Assembly: GCF_963668165.1 (NCBI RefSeq)
Contig: NZ_OY764212.1
Coordinates: forward strand, 806,001-870,000
Reading direction: 5' to 3'
Origin: Marispirochaeta sp.
Lineage (GTDB): Bacteria; Spirochaetota; Spirochaetia; JC444; Marispirochaetaceae
DNA: 64,000 nt
A model generated the notes under the pieces. The model saw nothing but the letters and a program-made list of their open reading frames with translations, did not search any database and was not told the origin of the DNA. The position numbers and the translations under genes were made by a program. Shown piece by piece: positions 34,623-43,300 of the stretch. How positions within the stretch are numbered: the first letter of the stretch is position 1; each line of letters starts with the position of its first letter.

Positions 34623-34955
34623 ATGATTGCTCAGCCTATAAGAATTGTTATCTTTCAGGATCCTAAAAATAGCAAGGAACCTTTTGCTGAGTGGGTTTCC
34701 AGTATTGCTGGAACCGATCGTGCACGTATCTTCACTCGTTTGGATCGAGTTGAACAAGGAAATCTGGGCGATTATAAATCGCTTGGTGATAATCTCTTTG
34801 AATTGCGGTTTACCTTCGGACCTGGATACCGTGTTTATTTTGGGATGGAAGAGAAAAGCCTTATCCTGCTGCTTGCAGGCGGGTCAAAAAGTACACAGGA
34901 CAGGGACATCAAGAAGGCACGCCAGTATTGGGATATTTACAGAAGGGAGAATTAG
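34623..34955 (+). CDS. RelE/HigB-type toxin (addiction-module killer)
   Basis: 110 residues of the phage-derived Gp49-like/HI1419 branch of RelE-type toxins. DRARIFTRLDRVEQGNLGDYKSL and FELRFTFGPGYRVYF with the C-terminal DIKKARQYW are typical. Such toxins cut mRNA on the ribosome. ATG 34623 is used rather than GTG 34608, which lies in the operator. No Shine-Dalgarno sequence is present. The antitoxin starts 1 base after its stop, so the toxin-first order resembles higBA. Confidence 0.88.
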   Translation: MIAQPIRIVIFQDPKNSKEPFAEWVSSIAGTDRARIFTRLDRVEQGNLGDYKSLGDNLFELRFTFGPGYRVYFGMEEKSLILLLAGGSKSTQDRDIKKARQYWDIYRREN

Positions 34956-34956
34956 G

Positions 34957-35253
34957 ATGCGAGAATATAGGAACTTTGTCAAAGATGTTGTAAAAGACTC
35001 AAACGAATCTTCGCTCTACCTGGAAGCAGCATTAGAAGAATATGAACACGATGGCAATCTGTCTGCTTTTCTTAAGGCCATACGTACAGTCGTCGATGCT
35101 CAAGGCGGCATGACTATTCTTGCTGAAAAAACTGAATTAAATCGTCAGCACCTTTATCGTTCTTTATCAGAAACTGGCAATCCCACTATCCGTACCTTAA
35201 ATGCTGTTCTTCTTGCGCTTGGTTTAAAGCTAAGTATTCAGAAAGCGTCGTAA
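34957..35253 (+). CDS. HigA-like antitoxin with helix-turn-helix
   Basis: 98 residues with a Cro/CI-type helix-turn-helix at about 53-90 (GGMTILAEKTELNRQHLYRSLSETGNPTIRTLNAVLLALG). It neutralises the preceding RelE-like toxin and probably binds TGTCGC-N6-GCGACA in the promoter. GGGAG precedes ATG 34957. Start taken at ATG 34957: the frame stays open 312 bases upstream but only inside the toxin gene. Confidence 0.88.
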   Translation: MREYRNFVKDVVKDSNESSLYLEAALEEYEHDGNLSAFLKAIRTVVDAQGGMTILAEKTELNRQHLYRSLSETGNPTIRTLNAVLLALGLKLSIQKAS

Positions 35254-35280
35254 TTAATTTATCTTGTTTTATTACGTATC

Positions 35281-35328
35281 GCCGAATGTATGATTATTGG
35301 AGCAGTCATTCCGGGGTACCGGGATGCA
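35281..35328. repeat. Left part of the 73-bp palindrome, interrupted by intron A
   Basis: GCCGAATG, then ATTGGAGCAG and TCCGGGGTACCGGGA. It continues at 39069 with GCTCAATTCGGTCATTCGG once the intron is removed. It matches the intact palindrome at 46000-46072. Confidence 0.85.
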
Positions 35329-35367
35329 GTCGAGTAGCCCAGGGGGATTTCACCCCGAGGCTCTCAC

Positions 35368-35402
35368 AGAACCGTACATGACAGTCTCCCATCATACGGC
35401 TC
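35368..35402 (-). ncRNA. Domain V of intron A
   Basis: Minus strand GAGCCGTATG paired with TGTACGGTTCT, the conserved catalytic hairpin with its AGC triad, followed by the domain VI-like stem GGGGTGAAATCCCC. Confidence 0.88.
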
Positions 35403-35418
35403 TTCATAATCAGCCAGT

Positions 35419-35969
35419 TCAACATAATTTCCATTCCCAGTAGGCCAAGAGTTTAGGATCCCGGCGTGCTATATTTGTTATGAACGCACGGGCTTTGCAC
35501 CAACTCCTCTTTAATCGTTTGAACTTGTTCTTCGCCCATTTGATTAATGCCGTGTGAAACATCAGACAGATCGACTTCATTTCCGTTTTCCCAAACGCAC
35601 CATAGTACAATAACCATCCCCGCAGCTTTGGGTTATAGTTCTCCACCAGCTGCGAAAGTGATCCCCTCGTTTGTGCGTGCACTCTCCAGCTTCGGATCGT
35701 GGCCCGTATTGATGCCGTAGCCTTACGGCTAACGGCAGGCGAGAAACTCACAAACATTTGACCATTACTATTCTTCACCTTGCGGGGCCTAAAGGTAAAA
35801 CCGAGAAAATCAAATGATGTTTCCCGATATTCCCCTCGACGATTGTCATCCTTACAGTACACAATCTTGGTTTTCTCCGGATGAACGGTCAACAGACACG
35901 CTTGAAATCTCTTTGTGATTTCAGTCAGAAGCTCTTCTGCCTCTTCCCTGGTTCTGCAATGCACTACCA
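35419..35969 (-). CDS. Intron A reverse transcriptase/maturase, 3' part
   Basis: Residues after the active site of the split RT: VVHCRTREEAEELLTEITKRF, then TSFDFLGFTFRPRK and the maturase (X) domain up to WEWKLC. It continues in frame from the 5' part (37832-38516) if intron B, 35970-37831, is spliced out. The YADD motif then joins VVHCRT and the full protein is 411 residues. Without splicing of B it is not expressed as an RT. Confidence 0.85.
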
Positions 35970-36008
35970 GGTGAGTGGCCCCGGGGAATCGCACCCCGAG
36001 GCTCTCGC

Positions 36009-36043
36009 AGAACCGGACTTGAACCTCTCGGCTCATCCGGCTC
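36009..36043 (-). ncRNA. Domain V of intron B
   Basis: Minus strand GAGCCGGATGAG with a GAGA loop region and GTCCGGTTCT, a canonical bacterial domain V, followed by GGGGTGCGATTCCCC. Confidence 0.9.
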
Positions 36044-36046
36044 CCA

Positions 36047-37294
36047 TTATCCAGCCGCTGGTCGAATCTTCCACACATGCCAATGGTGAAATAATTTTGC
36101 ATCTCTTTTGGCGATGCTTCCAAGCCAATGGGTTGCTCGTCTTTGATGTCTTAGTTTCTTGAACTTCCGTCTGACCCATTTTACTAATGCCCGGTCAACA
36201 TGTCTTAATACCGAGTACATCTCCGATTTGTAAAAGCGTCCGTAATACTGCATCCATCCCCGTATTACAGGATTGAACATCCTCGACAAATCTTCCAGGG
36301 ATTTTTCATTCTTTAAGTGCATTCTCCAACCCCTGACGGTCTGTCTCATTGCTTTCTTTGCCTTGTTACTCACTGCGGGTGTAAAGTTGATAAAGTGCTT
36401 TCCATACCGATTTTTGGATCTTCTTGGACGGAATGTATACCCCAGAAAATCAAACGATGTATGCTCATACCTTTCTTTTCGATCATCATCTTTACAATAG
36501 ACGATCTTGCTTTTCTCCGGGTGTATCTCCAGTTTGCATTCCTCAAACCGTTCTCTCAAGCTTTTGTACAGTTCTTCCGCAGCTTGCAGGTTTCTGCAGT
36601 GCACAACACCATCATCAGCGTAGCGGGTAAACGGCTTGTCCGGGTGGGTTCTATCCATCCACATGTCAAAAGCATAATGGAGAAACAGGTTTGCCAGAAC
36701 AGGACTGATAACACCCCCTTGGGGAGTGCCTTTTGTCCGCTTTACTACTGTTCCATCAGCCTTCTGGAATGGTGCTTTAAGCCACCTCTCAATATAGAGT
36801 ATCACCCAGGGGATGTCCGTATGCTTCCTTACTGCTTTCATCAGCAGGTCATGGTCAATGTTGTCAAACAAGCCCTTGATATCATACTCCAGCACCCAGT
36901 TATACCTCCAGCATCGTTCTCTCGTAACTGCCACCGCGTTAATTGCCGATTTTCCTGGCCTGTATCCATAAGAATCTTTATGGAAATGCGGTTCAACTTC
37001 CGGTTCAAAGTAGATCTTTGCGACCATCTGCGCCACTCGATCCGACACTGTCGGTACTCCCAACACTCGATTTCCGCCCTGCTTCTTGGGTATCTCCACT
37101 GCTTTCACGGCCGGGGGAAAATAGCTTCCCGATGACATCCGATTCCAAATCTTGTATAGGTTATTCTTCAGATCGGTTTCAAATGCATCAAGGCTCTCAT
37201 TGTCTATACCAGCCTTCCCCTTATTCGCTTTTACTCGTTGAAATGCCTCCAGCACCGTGTGCCTGGATATCTCGTACGACTTTGCTTTGTCCAT
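36047..37294 (-). CDS. ltrA: Group II intron B reverse transcriptase/maturase
   Basis: Full-length 415-residue intron-encoded protein. RT motifs are KAGIDNESLDAF, YRPGKSAINAVAV, YDIKGLFDNIDHDLL, GTPQGGVISPVLANLFLHY and RYADDGVVHC (YADD). A maturase domain ends with WMQYYGRFYKSEMY and a basic tail. There is no HNH endonuclease domain. The stop lies just upstream of domain V. GGAGG lies 5 bases before ATG 37294. It should support splicing and retrohoming of intron B and perhaps of intron A. Confidence 0.95.
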   Translation of the reverse strand: MDKAKSYEISRHTVLEAFQRVKANKGKAGIDNESLDAFETDLKNNLYKIWNRMSSGSYFPPAVKAVEIPKKQGGNRVLGVPTVSDRVAQMVAKIYFEPEVEPHFHKDSYGYRPGKSAINAVAVTRERCWRYNWVLEYDIKGLFDNIDHDLLMKAVRKHTDIPWVILYIERWLKAPFQKADGTVVKRTKGTPQGGVISPVLANLFLHYAFDMWMDRTHPDKPFTRYADDGVVHCRNLQAAEELYKSLRERFEECKLEIHPEKSKIVYCKDDDRKERYEHTSFDFLGYTFRPRRSKNRYGKHFINFTPAVSNKAKKAMRQTVRGWRMHLKNEKSLEDLSRMFNPVIRGWMQYYGRFYKSEMYSVLRHVDRALVKWVRRKFKKLRHQRRATHWLGSIAKRDAKLFHHWHVWKIRPAAG

Positions 37295-37831
37295 TGGCTC
37301 CTCCCTTTCGGTTGACCAGCTTCCAAAGCTGGATAATACAGCTTCTTCGCTCCACTCCCATTACAGAAGCTTCAGCACTACAAGCTGTTCCGCCCCTATA
37401 CTCCGCATTGGTACTCTCACTCTTGTGGGGCTTCCACTTGATTTTCTCCCTTCTCATCGGAGTCGTAGGTTCCCAAGTTCTCAACTGAAGCCTGTACCAC
37501 GTTCACGCCATCTCCATGCCGGCCACCGTCTGATCAGTAAGCAGGTTCCTTCCAGACTTATCCCGGGCTAACGACTACTTCCCGGTTTTGATGACATCCC
37601 TACGCTTTCGACACTTTATCAATGGTTCACGGGTGTTCGTCTCCATTGGTACATACCTGACAGAGTCTTGCTCTGCCTTTTTCCATAACGCTCACTACCA
37701 TGGCTTTTGGCCACAGCAGCTTATGGTGGTTTGAAGCCTTCACCTGCATGCCGGCTCCGAGGGGCCCTCCCTCATCTTCAGTTAAACATGACAGTTCCTC
37801 CTTTCGGCGAATTGCTGTCTTCTTGGCGCAC

Positions 37832-38516
37832 CATCATCCGCATACCGTGCAAATGGGTTCGTTGTATGATTACGCTTCATCCATTCGTCAAACACATAAT
37901 GCAGAAACAGATTTGCCAACAACGGACTGATTACGCCCCCCTGCGGAGTACCAACCTTCCGTTCAATGACTGTGCCGTCTTCCCTTACCGCCGGTGCTTT
38001 TAGCCAACGCTCAATGTAAAGCACAACCCAACTTGGCACAGCATGATGCCTCACCGCCTTTAGTAACAGCTCATGATCAATGGTGTCGAAAAAGCCCTTG
38101 ATGTCCACATCAATGACCCACGAGTACTTCCAACACCGCTTCCGGGTTATCGCTACTGCCTGATGGGCCGATTTGTTCGGCCGGTATCCATAGGAATCAG
38201 GATGAAACAATGGTTCAAGAATCGGTTCAAGATAGCGTTTCGCTGTCATTTGTGCGACACGATCCAGGACCGTCGGGATGCCCAACGGTCGCAATCCGCC
38301 TCCTTTCTTGGGTATGTCCACCCGCCGGACGGCTTCCGGGAAGTAACTGCCGGATGACATCCTGTTCCAGAGCTTGTACATAAGGTCCCGTTCCCGGTCT
38401 CTCATGCCCTCCAGCGTCATTCCGTCAACTCCTGCGGCTCCCCCATTTTTCCATACCAGCTGATACGCATCCCATAGCTCGCGCTTTGAGATGCTGTATG
38501 GCTTTGTCTGTTCCAA
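37832..38516 (-). CDS. Intron A reverse transcriptase/maturase, 5' part
   Basis: Encodes RT domains 0-4 up to the active site: GAAGVDGMTLEGM, YRPNKSAHQAVAITRKRCW, VDIKGFFDTIDHELL, GTPQGGVISPLLANLFLHY, FARYADD. It is then cut by intron B. TTG 38516 is the likely start: GGAGG lies 5 bases upstream, exactly as before the ATG of the intron B enzyme, and the first residues align. The GTG at 38543 would translate the ribosome site. It joins the 3' part at 35969 after splicing. Confidence 0.85.
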
Positions 38517-39068
38517 TAACTCCTCCCGTTTCCGGTTGATCACCGGTTCAGACTGATTATGTCAGCCCCTTCGCTCCATACCTATTACGGGTACTTCAGC
38601 GCTATTACAGGCTGATCCGCCCCTGTATCGTGCATCGGTACTTTCATACTACGGTGGGGCTTCCACCTCGTATTTTTCCCTTGCCATCACAACACAGGTT
38701 CCCACGTTCCACCGCATAGCCTGCCTTTGGCTCGCGCCGTCTTTATACCGGAGACCATATGCACAGTAATCAGGTTCCCTGCGTACTCATCATGACGTAT
38801 TGAGCGTCCATCATTTTTGATCTCTTCCGTGACCTTTCGATACCTCTTCGACGGTTCACTTGCGTTCGCCTTCCAAAGACTCACCTGACAGGTTTGTCCT
38901 GCCTTTTCCATCAACGCTCACCACCCCGGCTCTTTACCGGAGCAGCTTGTGGCGGTTTGAAACCAGCTCCTGAAAGCCGATTCCGAGGGACCTTCCCTCA
39001 TCTATGCAGTAGTTGCGAATTCACCTCTTTTTAATTTCTATATTTCAAGGTGCCTTCTCGTGGCACAC

Positions 39069-39085
39069 GCTCAATTCGGTCATTC
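39069..39085. repeat. Right end of the palindrome interrupted by intron A
   Basis: GCTCAATTCGGTCATTCGG completes the element that starts at 35281. The stop codon of the immunity gene at 39080 lies within it. Confidence 0.8.
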
Positions 39086-39685
39086 GGGAACAATAAAGAT
39101 TCCTGTATAATTTGATCCATCTATTCCAAAATAAAGAGCATGCTCAATCCGTATTGAGGTATTATTTTGAACAATTATTCTCTCATAATCATTTTTATTC
39201 ATAATTTGTATTAGAAACATCTTCTGATCTTGAGGGGCTCCAACATCTTTAGAATCAATAGGGGATATTACTACATTTTTTATAGGATTATTACTGACCC
39301 ATATAACAGAGTCCTTTGTCTTTTTAGGTTTAAATACCTGATTTTCCAGCGATACCTCTTCATATTCGTATGAACGATTTTCTAGATAAACAATATATCC
39401 GGAGTACTCATTTCCACTCATACTCACCGTCATAGAATCTCTTTCTTCATCGACAACAATATAGATCTGTCCAACCTCTTGCGTCATATCAGAACTATAC
39501 AAAACTGGCGAAGCTTTTGATAAATAGGATTTTTGGACTTCGATATTCTTAAACCAATCTGGCGATTTATCCTCATAAGGTTTCGGCTCCCAAATGAAAA
39601 ACCTGTATGCAAAGAAAGGGAGCGCAATAAAGAAATAGTATATCCAGAATATCCTTGGCTTCTTGTGTGACTTACCTTGACTCAT
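39080..39685 (-). CDS. Putative immunity protein 3 (membrane-anchored)
   Basis: 201 residues, no family recognised. A single hydrophobic segment near residues 12-30 (IFWIYYFFIALPFFAYRFFIW) is followed by a probably extracytoplasmic beta-rich domain. ATG 39685 is chosen because it overlaps the end of the upstream toxin-tip frame by 14 bases, the same overlap as the tip2/immunity2 pair. Position and topology suggest that it protects against tip 3, which is inference. The stop lies inside the 73-bp palindrome. Confidence 0.55.
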   Translation of the reverse strand: MSQGKSHKKPRIFWIYYFFIALPFFAYRFFIWEPKPYEDKSPDWFKNIEVQKSYLSKASPVLYSSDMTQEVGQIYIVVDEERDSMTVSMSGNEYSGYIVYLENRSYEYEEVSLENQVFKPKKTKDSVIWVSNNPIKNVVISPIDSKDVGAPQDQKMFLIQIMNKNDYERIIVQNNTSIRIEHALYFGIDGSNYTGIFIVPE

Positions 39686-39926
39686 TGTATTCCTTCCAGT
39701 AATCAATCGAATCGGTTGGTATCGATGTAGGTCTATTATCCTCGTATTGCGGTATTTGTCCGCCTCGCCCGCCCATTCCTTCGCCAGCGTACATCCGAAA
39801 ATCATCTTTTATTTTCTTAACTTGCTCTGCATCATACTGTTTGTTAGTGACTATCTCACGATCCAGGAGTTCTCTTCCAAGACGCTGCTCAATTTGTTCA
39901 TTCGGTGAAGGAGGATGGTGTATCAT
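39672..39926 (-). CDS. Orphan RHS toxin tip 3 (fragment)
   Basis: 84 residues, no RHS core attached. The first residues (SPNEQIEQRLGRELL) are encoded by half a copy of the 73-bp palindrome. The rest (REIVTNKQYDAEQVKKIKDD, then a Gly-rich stretch and SIDYWKEYNESR) is unlike any family I recognise. It lacks a signal peptide and a clear ribosome site. It is probably a silent C-terminal toxin cassette with its immunity gene behind it. Confidence 0.45.
   Translation of the reverse strand: MIHHPPSPNEQIEQRLGRELLDREIVTNKQYDAEQVKKIKDDFRMYAGEGMGGRGGQIPQYEDNRPTSIPTDSIDYWKEYNESR
39881..39908. repeat. Half copy of the 73-bp palindrome
   Basis: GACGCTGCTCAATTTGTTC then ATTCGGTG matches 46045-46071 with one or two changes. 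It forms the 5' end of the tip 3 frame. The stretch 39927-40141 beyond it holds only a 28-codon frame ending TAATG and no recognisable gene. Confidence 0.75.
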
Positions 39927-40141
39927 TAAATATCATCACTGTACAGCCGAAAAACTGTAAGCGTCAAATAATCCGTACCTTCCTGGATCTCTAAACCAGG
40001 CTTACACTGCATTCAATAAGGAGAGCAGGAATGAAGAAATCCAGTTTCTCTTTTCCTTTTTTTCAAGGAGCAACTCTTATACCTATTCATATAAAAAATC
40101 CTATTATTATTTTTCCATCGGGATAGGATTTACATCAATAT

Positions 40142-40330
40142 TTATGGAGCTGACTGATTAATACTAATGATAACAATAAGTGCTCCTAATATCGCCAATC
40201 CTATTATTATTATAATTGACCTTTGGGAAATATCATCAATTCTCCGTAAAATATATAAACGTACAAGGAAACCAATAGGCACAACCAATAAAAACCCCAA
40301 CAAGATAAATACATCACTAATATTCTCCAT
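40142..40330 (-). CDS. Putative immunity protein 2 (small membrane protein)
   Basis: 62 residues with two hydrophobic segments (about 7-28 and 38-57) joined by a charged turn (RRIDDISQRS). It overlaps the 3' end of the truncated RHS gene by 14 bases, so it is translationally coupled to tip 2. Small two-helix immunity proteins usually answer membrane-active toxins. That role is inferred from position only. Confidence 0.6.
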   Translation of the reverse strand: MENISDVFILLGFLLVVPIGFLVRLYILRRIDDISQRSIIIIIGLAILGALIVIISINQSAP

Positions 40331-43300
40331 CTATTATCCCCTGCATTACGCTTTGAAATTGTTCATCACCTCTTCCATTTAGTATATTACGAAGAGAGCG
40401 GCCCCACGAATTAAACGAAATACCTTTTTCCTCAAGATTGTGCTCGAAAAATGCGTTCGCACCTATTGCAAAAGCACTGGTACGCGCAATCGCTTCTTTA
40501 TCAGATCCGCAATTCCTAAGAACACCCGTCCTGAAACTTGATAAAAATATATGCATATTTCTATCGGTTTTTCTGTCACTGGTAACTGAACTTAAAGCCG
40601 GTGAGGAGTTCATTGCAAGTCCTGCAAGAGTAAGTGCAGTCGAAAAAGCTTTTGATGCCGCTGCTGCAGGTACAAAAGTAAGAATATCCATAGCTAGGGA
40701 GGCACCATTTGTCCTTCCAATTCGTGTATCGTACGCCTTCCAACGAGCTAATCTTTCGTTGTAATTTGAATCTAAATTATCGACAGCGAAAGCTATTCTC
40801 TGACGTTGTTGATGAAAAGGTAGTAGATTGGATAACCCATCAAGAAGGTAATTTAAACCTGGGTTCTTAGAGCCATAATGAGTTCCAATACTATAACTGA
40901 TAGAACCATCAATCCTATCGATGAAGCCCCATATCGCATATGCCCCCGTCGGATCAACATACTTCACCGGATTATTACTCACATAACTATACCAGTTCGT
41001 CGCCTCAACTATACTGTATCCCTGTCTCGGCTTCTCGTCTTGTCCCATCGGATTCATCAACTGGTACCCTGCAGGGTCCCCGCTCATCCACCTGCTCGTC
41101 TTCGGATCCATATACCGCGCCCCGTAATAATACAGCCCCGTCTCCTCGTCCCACTCCTTTGCGGTAAATCGAAAAGGTATGTAGTTGTAACTTGCTGTGG
41201 CCTCATCCTCCTGTATCTCGATCCACATCTCACCGTAGGGGGTATACTCGATCCTCTCGTAGGGGTTGCCTTGAGGGTCGGTGATGCAGTGGGCGCTTCC
41301 CAAATGATCAGGATGGTAGTAGTAGGTGTTAACGTCCTCATAGGGAGTCCCTCCTGTGGAGGGGTTGCTCAGGCGGGTTACGATGCGCTCCTTTCCCACG
41401 TAGATGTGCTTGGCCCGCCGGAAGCTGCCTGAGTCGGCGGTTTCCGTCCACCATTCGTTAAAGTAGAGGGTTTCGCCGCTTATGCCTTCGGTGTAGGAGC
41501 CGTCTCCTGCGTACTTGGTGGTGCGCTTGCCGTCGGCATCGTACAGATACTTCACGCTCTTTCCGTTGGATGTAAGGACGCTCTTTAAGCGGTTCTCCGC
41601 GTCCCAGCTGAAGCTGCGGATGTACTCGTTCTCGCTTCCGCTTTCCACCTCGTTGATAAAGCCGAAGGCCTGGTCGGCCCGGCGGACATCCCCGATGGTA
41701 CTCAGGTTCGGGGCTTCATGGGCGGAGGACTGGCCTTCAGGCAGCGTCGATTCCCGCGTTACGTTCCCGTTGGCGTCGTAGCTGTAGTAGAGCTCCCCGA
41801 TCTTCGTTGCACGGTGCGGCCGATTCTCATCGTACTCATAGTTCAGCTCGTAATTCAGGGGCCGGACCGAGGCCGAGGGGACTCTCGTTTCGGTGCTGGT
41901 CTTCTTCAAGATATTCCCCAGGCCGTCGTAGCTAAAGCTCTGGCTGTAGCGATCGGTCCAGCTGGTGTGACCGGAGGGTTTGTTCACGTAGGTTCCTTCT
42001 GCACTCACCAGCTGGTAGAGGCCGTCGTAGCTGTAGCTCTGGGTGCTTGAGTACCTGCCGCTTGCGTCTGTCCGCTCCTCGATGTTTCCCACATCGTCAA
42101 AGCTGTAGCTCAGGTTCTGCAGGTTCCGTCCCCACTGGTTTTCCGTGCTTAAAGTACTGAGCCAGCGGCGTTCGGGGTCGTAGGTATAACGGGTCACGTC
42201 CCCGTTGCCGTACTCAAGATAGGTCCGCTGGCCGAACTCGTCGTAACCGATTCTTTCGACGAATACGGTCGTGCTTCCGTTTGGCCGTACGCCTTCAACA
42301 TGAATCACCTGCCCGCCTTCGTCATAGTCGTAGCGGATCTCCTCTCCGTCAGGATACCTCACGCTCTCCATCTGTCCCAGGTAGTTCGACTGGTACTCGA
42401 TGCGGGCCTCCCGGGTGGTCGACAGGGGGTCAAGACGCCTCAGGGTCCTGTTCTCGGCAATAACCTCACCCATTTTTCCGTACTCGTAGTCGATGCTCCC
42501 TGATTCATCGCTTCTGCTCACCAGCCGTCCTGCCCCGTACTCCGCGGCCGCGGCGGCCGTCCCGTACCGGTAGCTCACGTCCATGGCGGGGTCGGGGTAG
42601 CGGATGTGTATCAGTCGTCCCAGGCCGTCGTACTCGTAGTTGACAGCACCGCCTGTTTCCCGCAGTACGGCGCTCACCTTCTTTACAAGACGTCCTGCCT
42701 CGTCGTAGCTCAAGGTCGTGCGTCCGGTGTCAGCCGACTCCAGGGTGGTCTGAAGGCCCCTCAGGTCATACTCATATTCCGTTCTGTACTCAGGTGATCC
42801 GCTTACATTTTCATCCCGTATCACCGCTTCGCACAGCTGCCCCAGCACATCGTAGCTGTAGGCGCTCTTCATGAGCAGGGTGGATTGGTACTTCTTCCGC
42901 AGTTCAACGACCCTCCCCCGCTGGTCGCTCAGGGTTTCTGTTACCCGCCCCTCCGGGTCCGTGCTGATGGTACGGGGAAGGCCTTCTTCTATGCTGTACT
43001 CAGTGGTCATTACCGAGCCGTCCGGCAGTTCCACCCGTACGGGCCTGTCCAGAATGTCGTAGTCCGTCACCGTCCCGTTCTGCATGATGGAGGGATCAGG
43101 GTCATCAGGACCGATGCTGAACCCGGGCTGCCCCTCTTCGATGCTCCGTCCTTTTTTGTCGTAGCGGACTGCTCCGCTTACGTTCCAGCCTGTTTCGCCG
43201 GTTCCGTTTTCATCGGTCATCACACCGCTCTTTGCGCTGTAGATTGTTCGGCCAAGGCCGTCGATTGCTATAATCGTCCGGAGGGTCTCCTCGTTTTCAG

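Larger units (their letters stand above)
35970..37831 (-). mobile_element. Group II intron B (inner), inserted in the RT gene of intron A
   Basis: The 5' end is GTGCGCC at 37831 and the 3' end CACTCACC at 35970. The borders restore the frame of the interrupted RT and align with the ends of intron A. The 5' ribozyme part is 37295-37831, the RT 36047-37294 and domain V 36009-36043. It is 1862 bp long and apparently complete. It lies right after the codons for YADD, the polymerase active site. Confidence 0.88.
35329..39068 (-). mobile_element. Group II intron A (outer), interrupted by intron B
   Basis: The 5' end GTGTGCC is at 39068 and the 3' end CTACTCGAC at 35329. The borders follow from comparison with the uninterrupted palindrome at 46000 and a second 3' end at 61893. 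About 550 bases of 5' ribozyme domains (38517-39068) precede a reverse transcriptase, which is split by intron B. Domain V is at 35368-35402. Without intron B it is about 1.88 kb. The RT lacks an endonuclease domain, and the target is a hairpin, as for group IIC introns. Confidence 0.88.
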
